This document shows, one piece after another, positions 35,681 through 40,929 of a stretch of 40,929 nucleotides of DNA. Made by a program: the position numbers and the translations under genes. The notes under the pieces are model-generated. The model was given only the letters and a program-made list of their open reading frames with translations. It was not told where the DNA came from and did no database searches. Numbering within the stretch: the first letter of the stretch is position 1; the number at the start of each line of letters is the position of its first letter. Source of the stretch: an uncultured Methanobrevibacter sp. (GTDB lineage Archaea; Methanobacteriota; Methanobacteria; Methanobacteriales; Methanobacteriaceae); assembly GCF_902801725.1 (NCBI RefSeq), contig NZ_CADCJB010000024.1, forward strand, positions 1 through 40,929, written 5' to 3'.

Positions 35681-35799
35681 GTTTTTAAAAATTAATGATA
35701 TGCAGATATTTTGGCATATGATTATATTTTAGTTATTATTTTTCTAATTTCCAGTTTAATTTATGTAAAAATAGTAATTCTAATTTTTGGAAATGATTT

Positions 35800-35824
35800 T
35801 AAAAAAATAAAAAAAAAAGGGAGG
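35800..35824 (-). terminator. T-tract terminator after top6A
   Basis: On the minus strand CCTCCC is followed by runs of nine and seven T's, starting 12 bases past the top6A stop. It ends the top6B-top6A transcript. Confidence 0.6.
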
Positions 35825-35836
35825 AAAAGTTCAAGT

Positions 35837-36934
35837 CTATGCTTGATTTTCCATTTCTTCAAATTTAGCTGGGAAATATGTGTCTACTACATATTCAAGC
35901 CCATATTTGGAGAAAGATTGCTGTTCTGCTTTTTTACCAATTTTAAGCATCTTTTTAATTTCTGTTTGCCAGAATTCGCTTTTATACCTTGGGTCTTTAG
36001 AAAGCTCTTTGAGTCTCATCACATCAACGTCTTTGAGTTTATCTGTAGGTAAATCATAGTTGATAATGTCGGATGCGGTTACTCCGATAAATTTGGCATC
36101 TGGAGTAGCAAGCTGATGATTAACGTGAGCTAATTTTGCACTTCCGGAAATAATTACCTGTGCAATGTGGAATCCCCAAGGGTCTCCGTCGTTACAGATG
36201 TAGACTGGTAATCCAAGTTCTTCATTAACTCTTTTAAGGAATCTTCTTGTTGCACGAGCGGCCTGTCCTTTAAGCCCAACAATCAATGTATTAAATCTTT
36301 TGTGAGCATTTTCCTGTACTAACCTGTGAAACATTCCCATGGTTTCCACAGCCAGTACCTTATCGACATTGCATTCGAGGAAGTTTACTTGGTCAATTGT
36401 TGGTGAAATTGTATATCCTGATTTTCCAACTTTTGCAGCATTAATTTCAACTTCATCGAATAGGGTAATGTCCCCATAAACGGATGCTCCGTCTTCTTCA
36501 GGCATTAGACCTAACTCTTCACGTGTGGTTCCGAGTGTAACTTCCAGGTCTTCTCCAACAATGTTTGATTCTTGCTGTGTTTTAAAGCTTATTCCCCAAC
36601 CTTCTGAAACATAATACATTTCCCTGATGGTAGCGGTTTTTTCACGGGCTACAAGATCTTTACAAAAGTTACCTACATAAACCATTTGGCCCAATTTTCT
36701 AATCTGTTTCACATTACCTAAAGATCTCTTTCCGTATCTGTCACCTAATACATAGTATCTTTTTGCATCGTCATAAACAATGTTTCCAGTACCTCTAGAA
36801 GGAACTCTAATGGAAGGGACTTTCTTTTCCTCAATTTTTTCGATAATTTCTTGGCCTAAACCTGTAAGCTTATTAAGAGTGTATTCTTTTCTTACTTCTT
36901 TGTGTGATTTGCCTTCCTGTTCAACCTTAGTCAT
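35837..36934 (-). CDS. top6A: DNA topoisomerase VI subunit A
   Basis: The 365-residue DNA-cleaving subunit, homologous to Spo11. The 5Y-CAP domain has [13 protein letters not shown], where the second Tyr (Tyr108) is the expected nucleophile. The Toprim domain has the acidic set in [10 protein letters not shown] and NDGDPWG. Together with subunit B it relaxes and decatenates DNA by ATP-dependent double-strand passage. GGTGAT lies in the 8-base gap after top6B. The length is typical. Confidence 0.96.
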   Translation of the reverse strand: MTKVEQEGKSHKEVRKEYTLNKLTGLGQEIIEKIEEKKVPSIRVPSRGTGNIVYDDAKRYYVLGDRYGKRSLGNVKQIRKLGQMVYVGNFCKDLVAREKTATIREMYYVSEGWGISFKTQQESNIVGEDLEVTLGTTREELGLMPEEDGASVYGDITLFDEVEINAAKVGKSGYTISPTIDQVNFLECNVDKVLAVETMGMFHRLVQENAHKRFNTLIVGLKGQAARATRRFLKRVNEELGLPVYICNDGDPWGFHIAQVIISGSAKLAHVNHQLATPDAKFIGVTASDIINYDLPTDKLKDVDVMRLKELSKDPRYKSEFWQTEIKKMLKIGKKAEQQSFSKYGLEYVVDTYFPAKFEEMENQA

Positions 36935-36942
36935 CTAATCAC

Positions 36943-38646
36943 CTATTCTTCTAGCTCCTCATCTTCATCTTCTCTGAAGCTGTCTAATGTTGAATTTTCA
37001 CCTTTGACGGTGTGTCCGAATTCATCAACTTCTTCCATGATGATTGCATCAAGTTCTTCTTCTTCCTCTTCCTCTTCAACTTTTTCTCCAAGTAATTCAG
37101 CAAGCGCTCTTTTTGTAACTTTTGCTAAAACTTCATGATATTCTGGGACTCCAGTTTCTCCAAGTTTTGCAGCTTCTTCGATAATTACAGGAACGTATTC
37201 TTCAAATACTTTTGAACGTTTTTCTTTTTCTTTCGCTGCTCTTTTAGCCCTAATGTGCTTTTGAAGTTTACGGGCTAATTTCATGGTTGATTGTCTGATT
37301 TCGTGAACTATTTCAGGTTCTGGAGATACACTTTGTTTACCTGTTGAAAGATAAGGCACTTGTGTTGAGATAATATTTACGAATAATGTTAATGGTGTAT
37401 TGTCCATATCTTTAAGTCCATAACGTTTCCAATCAATGCTTTTAAGTGCTTCTGTAATAGCACAGCTTCCGGCATCGAAGGTTAATGGAACTCTGTTTGC
37501 AAATCTCATGATTTCGGATTTTCTTTGTTCGTTCACAACTCTACCAGCATCTCCTCCGTATGCAAGCCCTGCTTCAATAATGAATGATACACCTCCGGCA
37601 TAAGTAACCGGTTTTCTTGTTATTGTAGCTACAAATTCAGGTTTTAGAATTTGTTTCATACCTTTTTCAATCTGATCTGAACCGATTGGTATGAGTCCGT
37701 CGGTTGGAGGAGCCATGAATTTCATTTTCTTAAAGCATTGAACGATAGCTTCCGCTTCCTGGAAAGTCATGTCTTTTGGACGTTTGTTCATGTCGATTCC
37801 GGTAAGTTCAGCGATTTCATCAGCTCTTTTATTGGACATTCTTGACATTGATGAAGTTAGCATACTTTTATATCTTCTGCTGTCGGTATTTTTAGCCATT
37901 GTCATTAAATCGTCGGCACTTACACCTTTAGGGTGTGGCAGTACTTCTTTTGGTTGTACTGGAACAACATCTGCTGCTCTTTTGAAGATATATTTGTGTC
38001 CTGATGGGTCTCTGAAGGTAATTTTTGCATGAGGGTTTCCAATCATGGTTCTTCTGATGTATTCAAAAGCACCTTGTTCTGCAAGAGAGTAGGAAACATC
38101 TTTGAATTGCAATTCAATACATACTCCAGTACTTTCTCCAACATAATCTTCTCTTTCCATTAAAATTCCGCGGTTGTTTTCAACATCCATCTGGAATTTC
38201 ATTTTTACCCCTTTAATTTCATCTCCTTCTTTGTAACATGAAATTACACGTGCAGGTTTACCTGTAGTCATTTGTGATAGGAGAACACAACCACTACAAC
38301 CTAAACCTTGTTGTCCTCTTGATTGGATGTTTCTGAATTTTGATCCTGCAAACATCATACAGTATACTTGCATTACATAATCCTCAGGAATTCCAGGTCC
38401 GTTATCCTTATGCCTTAAAATGTAATGCTCTTTGTCAACACGTTTCAACTCTATGTCAATATCAGGCAATATTCCAGACTCTTCACATGCGTCAAAACTG
38501 TTTGTAATTAATTCGTGAAAAACAATAGTTAATGAACGAATTTTACCGGTAAATCCAAGCATCTGCTTGTTTTTTCTAAAGAACTGGGATGGGGTTAATC
38601 TTTGAAAATCCTCTTCCCAATCAAGTCCTAATTCTTGTTGAGCCAA
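36943..38646 (-). CDS. top6B: DNA topoisomerase VI subunit B, TTG start
   Basis: The 567-residue ATPase subunit of topoisomerase VI. The GHKL motifs are visible: [20 protein letters not shown] and [10 protein letters not shown]. The transducer domain follows, with the conserved lysine probably in [11 protein letters not shown]. The C-terminal 100 residues are helical and acidic, with runs of Glu. The start codon is TTG at 38646: GGAGGA lies exactly 7 bases before it, [20 protein letters not shown] is a normal beginning, and no in-frame ATG comes before residue 29. It is first in the operon with top6A. Confidence 0.96.
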   Translation of the reverse strand: MAQQELGLDWEEDFQRLTPSQFFRKNKQMLGFTGKIRSLTIVFHELITNSFDACEESGILPDIDIELKRVDKEHYILRHKDNGPGIPEDYVMQVYCMMFAGSKFRNIQSRGQQGLGCSGCVLLSQMTTGKPARVISCYKEGDEIKGVKMKFQMDVENNRGILMEREDYVGESTGVCIELQFKDVSYSLAEQGAFEYIRRTMIGNPHAKITFRDPSGHKYIFKRAADVVPVQPKEVLPHPKGVSADDLMTMAKNTDSRRYKSMLTSSMSRMSNKRADEIAELTGIDMNKRPKDMTFQEAEAIVQCFKKMKFMAPPTDGLIPIGSDQIEKGMKQILKPEFVATITRKPVTYAGGVSFIIEAGLAYGGDAGRVVNEQRKSEIMRFANRVPLTFDAGSCAITEALKSIDWKRYGLKDMDNTPLTLFVNIISTQVPYLSTGKQSVSPEPEIVHEIRQSTMKLARKLQKHIRAKRAAKEKEKRSKVFEEYVPVIIEEAAKLGETGVPEYHEVLAKVTKRALAELLGEKVEEEEEEEELDAIIMEEVDEFGHTVKGENSTLDSFREDEDEELEE

Positions 38647-38941
38647 AATCTTTTCCTCCTTTAAATAATATATGTTTAAATTTATTATAGTTAGTATACT
38701 TAAATCAAATCAGAGAGCATTTGGAAAGTAATAATTATACAGTGCCCTGCCTAACTTGTTTAAATATGTGGTAAAATAATAATTTAAAAACATGTAAAAA
38801 ATATAGTATTTGTACTATGTTATCTATATATGGTGGTTAAAGTATATAATAGTTTGCAATTACTAATGTAATTTTTATAGTTATCTTTCATTAGAATTGT
38901 TGTGCTTGTGTAATATTTATTTGATATGTAAAAAATCAGCC
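38647..38941. other. Intergenic region upstream of top6B
   Basis: About 295 AT-rich bases with no credible gene. It presumably holds the top6BA promoter, but several TATA-like boxes compete. A short less AT-rich patch (AGTGCCCTGCC near 38741) stands out by composition; I could not fold it into a known RNA. Confidence 0.35.
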
Positions 38942-38974
38942 AAAAAAATTAGGAGTAGGAGGTACTTGCCCCCT
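38942..38974 (-). terminator. Hairpin terminator after the KH-domain gene
   Basis: On the minus strand AGGGGG, a CAAGTA loop, and CCTCCT pair with one G-U, followed by TACTCCTAA and seven T's (38948-38942). The stop codon lies in the stem. It is unusually G+C-rich for this genome. It should separate the KH gene from top6BA on the same strand. Confidence 0.65.
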
Positions 38975-39590
38975 AATAATCGTTTTCATCAAATTCGATT
39001 CCGTCTTTGAATTCGATTTTATCGTCTTCAATTCCAACCAAATCTTTGAATTCTTTCATTTTTAGAGTTTCCTTTTTATGCTCTAGGAATCCATAAACTG
39101 ATTTGTGTCTGGAACCGTTTAAAATCATTTCAATTGCTTCTTTTGCAATCATGATGTTGTCCATTTCACCTATTAATGAAACGGTTTTTCCATAGACTGC
39201 CATGTCAACTTCAGCCATTTCCATAATTATTTCACGTGTTTTCCCGTCTTTTCCAATAATTCTGCCTTTGTGTCTTGCAAGGGCTTTTTTTGATTTTCCT
39301 ATGTATAAAGGTAGGCTGATTACTTCAAGATAAATGTCATCACTAACTAATTTAAGTGCAACTTCTGGATTAAATCCACGTGCTACTGCTTTAACAATAT
39401 GGTTTGCATTCCATACTCCTAATGGATCTTCCATGTTTTCTCCAGGTGTGATATAAACTGTGCCTTCATCACTATCAATGTCTAGGATGGTTCCGGTAGC
39501 TTTTTCAATGGATTTTTTAACATTACCATTGCTTCCAATCAATGCTCCTACTCTATTTTGAGGTATTTTCAAATAATCTGTTTCTGGCAT
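38973..39590 (-). CDS. KH-domain RNA-binding protein, Pno1/Dim2 family
   Basis: A 205-residue protein with two KH domains. The first has the divergent loop VGALIGSNGNVKKSIE. The second has GRIIGKDGKTREIIME, with the true GxxG. The C-terminal NGSRHKSVYGFLEHKK is the Pno1/Dim2 signature. Eukaryotic Dim2 guides Dim1 methylation and Nob1 cleavage at the 3' end of small-subunit rRNA; archaeal members are expected to act in 16S maturation. The tail is acidic (DGIEFDENDY). AGGTGAT gives a strong start. To my knowledge many euryarchaea place a Rio kinase gene just upstream; here the next gene is divergent. Confidence 0.92.
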   Translation of the reverse strand: MPETDYLKIPQNRVGALIGSNGNVKKSIEKATGTILDIDSDEGTVYITPGENMEDPLGVWNANHIVKAVARGFNPEVALKLVSDDIYLEVISLPLYIGKSKKALARHKGRIIGKDGKTREIIMEMAEVDMAVYGKTVSLIGEMDNIMIAKEAIEMILNGSRHKSVYGFLEHKKETLKMKEFKDLVGIEDDKIEFKDGIEFDENDY

Positions 39591-39936
39591 AATATCACCT
39601 TTTTTTAGTTAATAATATTTTTTTAATCTATTTTATTTAAGAATTTCTAAAAAAGTGGTTAGATTTTAGAGTTTCATTGTTTTTAAATCTTTGTATTGAA
39701 GTTAGTCAGTGAAATTTGGAATTAATAGGGGTTGTATTGAAATGATGTTTAGATTCATGCTATTTTAATTATAAAAGTAAAGAATCAATTTAATTTAGTT
39801 TTTAATAAGATTTCTTCACGATTAATTTTGGACTGTGCTTTTTTTATTCTAACCTTTACTTTTTTTCATCAATTTTCAATTTTCTTGCTCATGATTTGCA
39901 TAAACTTAAATAAAATAATTACATTATTTATAATTG
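39591..39936. other. Divergent intergenic region between the KH gene and the TMEM175-like gene
   Basis: About 345 AT-rich bases with no credible coding frame. It must hold the promoters of both flanking genes. ATTTATAATT ends just before the TMEM175-like ATG, and TTAAATAAAAT lies about 25 bases before it. I see no hairpin or RNA family. Confidence 0.35.
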
Positions 39937-40695
39937 ATGGGAAATAATATTTTTAATAATTTGACTGATAGGCATGCTGCTATTACTGATGGTGTTTTTG
40001 CAATCGCTATGACAATTCTTGTTTTGGAATTTGCGGTTCCAACCTTTTCGGAAATATCATCAGGTGTTGCTTTGAACGAATATTTTATAAGTTATCTGGC
40101 ACCGTCTATTTTAATATATTTCATAAGTTTTTATATTGTATATAATTTCTGGGAGAACACAGTCATTCTTTTTAATTTTAATAAAATAAACTATGGTATA
40201 TTAACACTGAATATGCTTACAATGGCTTCTGTTTGTTTAATCCCATTTGCAACAGGATTTCTTTTTAAATTTTACAATTATACTAATGTAAACTTATTCT
40301 TTTCATTATTGGTACTTGTTATCAGTTTATTATACATATTGATATTTATATTATTAATTAGGAATAACTTTAAGGGATATTTCGAAAAAAAAGATGAAAT
40401 AAAAAACTCTCTTCAGGATGATGGGATGGAATTGCCTAATTTAAAATTATACGTTAGGGGAGTCACATTAACATTGTTCTATATCTTGTTGGCGCCGGTT
40501 TTCACTTCATTAATATCCATTGTATTGGCATTCGTATCTCCATTATTAAGTGTTCTATCCTTTTTATTGACTTTGCTTTTTGTATTTGTAATTCGTATGA
40601 AACGTATTAGCAAAGATAGTCTGGAAAATCTTGATTTGACTGATGATGAAAAAGAATTTGTTGGCAATCTTCGAAAAAGCATTTATGGCGAATGA
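39937..40695 (+). CDS. TMEM175-family (DUF1211) membrane protein, putative K+ channel
   Basis: A 252-residue membrane protein with about six hydrophobic helices. Near the N-terminus RHAAITDGVFAIAMTILVLE matches the TMEM175/DUF1211 first helix, though the family's FSD is TDG here. Prokaryotic TMEM175 proteins form tetrameric potassium channels with six helices per chain, and the length fits. A charged loop at about 145-170 and a charged C-terminal tail are cytoplasmic by the positive-inside rule. The ATG at 39937 is preferred to the TTG just before it. No ribosome site is seen, so a leaderless transcript is likely. Confidence 0.82.
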   Translation: MGNNIFNNLTDRHAAITDGVFAIAMTILVLEFAVPTFSEISSGVALNEYFISYLAPSILIYFISFYIVYNFWENTVILFNFNKINYGILTLNMLTMASVCLIPFATGFLFKFYNYTNVNLFFSLLVLVISLLYILIFILLIRNNFKGYFEKKDEIKNSLQDDGMELPNLKLYVRGVTLTLFYILLAPVFTSLISIVLAFVSPLLSVLSFLLTLLFVFVIRMKRISKDSLENLDLTDDEKEFVGNLRKSIYGE

Positions 40696-40788
40696 AGCGA
40701 TTTGTTGTTTAAATAATTGTATCTAATAAGGAATTCTAATTATCTGTGGATACTTTTAAAACTTAGATCTAATGGGGAAATAGAATCA

Positions 40789-40929
40789 TTAATTTAAATA
40801 TTTAAATATTTTATCTACATCCTTATCAATAATATCATCATGTGTTGAATTAATATTGATAAACTCATAATCTGAAGCCATTTCATCTAATTCTTCTTTA
40901 TATTTATTAACTGTACTTAAATAAATAAC
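40789..40929 (-). CDS. C-terminal fragment of an unidentified protein
   Basis: The last 46 codons of a minus-strand gene that continues past the window edge. The peptide begins VIYLSTVNKYKEELDEM and ends in KIFKYLN before a TAA at 40791-40789. It is open throughout, charged and helical, without Cys or a membrane span. A kinase-like tail (for example thymidylate kinase) is one possibility, but the fragment is too short to name. Confidence 0.5.
   Translation of the reverse strand, partial: VIYLSTVNKYKEELDEMASDYEFININSTHDDIIDKDVDKIFKYLN

Noticed and set aside
35711-36052. 113-codon plus-strand frame across the top6A end
   Set aside because: Largely opposite top6A, Phe/Ile-rich from AT-rich DNA, and no ribosome site.
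38700-38860. Possible small RNA in the patch before top6B
   Set aside because: Apart from one less AT-rich patch, I found no stable fold, C/D boxes or tRNA arms that would support an RNA call.

Overview
The window is a gene-dense, AT-rich stretch of a methanogenic archaeon. The gene content points to Methanobacteriales, most likely Methanobrevibacter: an Mvh hydrogenase with polyferredoxin, PurO, MfnA, MptD, CofD/CofE, component A2 of methyl-CoM reductase activation, methanogenesis marker 9, topoisomerase VI, and an MreB-type actin plus a sortase as expected in a pseudomurein-walled cell. Shine-Dalgarno sites are mostly GGAGG or GGTGAT, TATA-like boxes are frequent, and terminators are T-rich. 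I see no rRNA, tRNA, CRISPR array, insertion sequence or prophage. The genus is inferred from gene content, not from a marker search.

Layout. 1-2.9 kb: the end of mvhG, then mvhA and mvhB, closed by a hairpin terminator. 2.9-7 kb: pyrC, a TmcAL-like nucleotidyltransferase, a tail-anchored zinc-finger protein and the KEOPS subunit Pcc1. 7-11.2 kb: ribosomal protein L10e, PEP synthase and MfnA. 11.2-14.3 kb (minus): an envelope operon reading pssA, a DUF515-like protein, a sortase and mptD. 14.7-23.9 kb (plus): an unknown protein coupled to MreB, RNase HII, an ExbB/ExbD pair, PurO, CofE, CofD, ArfA, a NifR3-like TIM barrel and AtwA. 23.9-31.8 kb: a YgjP-like metalloprotein; a coupled trio of marker 9, precorrin-2 dehydrogenase and HemA; an AAA ATPase; a membrane metallophosphoesterase; a zinc-ribbon protein; an endonuclease IV-like protein; and GAPDH. 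32-35.6 kb: an alpha/beta hydrolase, a metal-export operon (CsoR, P1B ATPase, HMA chaperone) with two matching candidate operators, and an orphan STAS protein. 35.8-40.9 kb: top6A and top6B, Pno1, a TMEM175-like channel and the tail of an unidentified gene.

How the genes fit together. Four methanogenesis cofactors have genes here: methanofuran (mfnA), methanopterin (mptD), F420 (arfA, cofD, cofE) and F430/tetrapyrrole (hemA, precorrin-2 dehydrogenase, marker 9). AtwA (MCR activation) and Mvh (electron supply to heterodisulfide reductase) belong to the same metabolism. A second theme is the cell envelope: archaetidylserine synthase, sortase, a CpaB-reminiscent membrane protein, MreB with an uncharacterised partner, and a proton-channel pair with no TonB or TolA nearby. 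These sit head to head around one 400-bp divergent promoter region. The envelope island, and the ExbB variant with an extra C-terminal domain, are the best candidates for undescribed biology. The clearest regulatory signal is the pair of TATACC-N6-GGTAT(A/T) inverted repeats before csoR and the metal ATPase gene.
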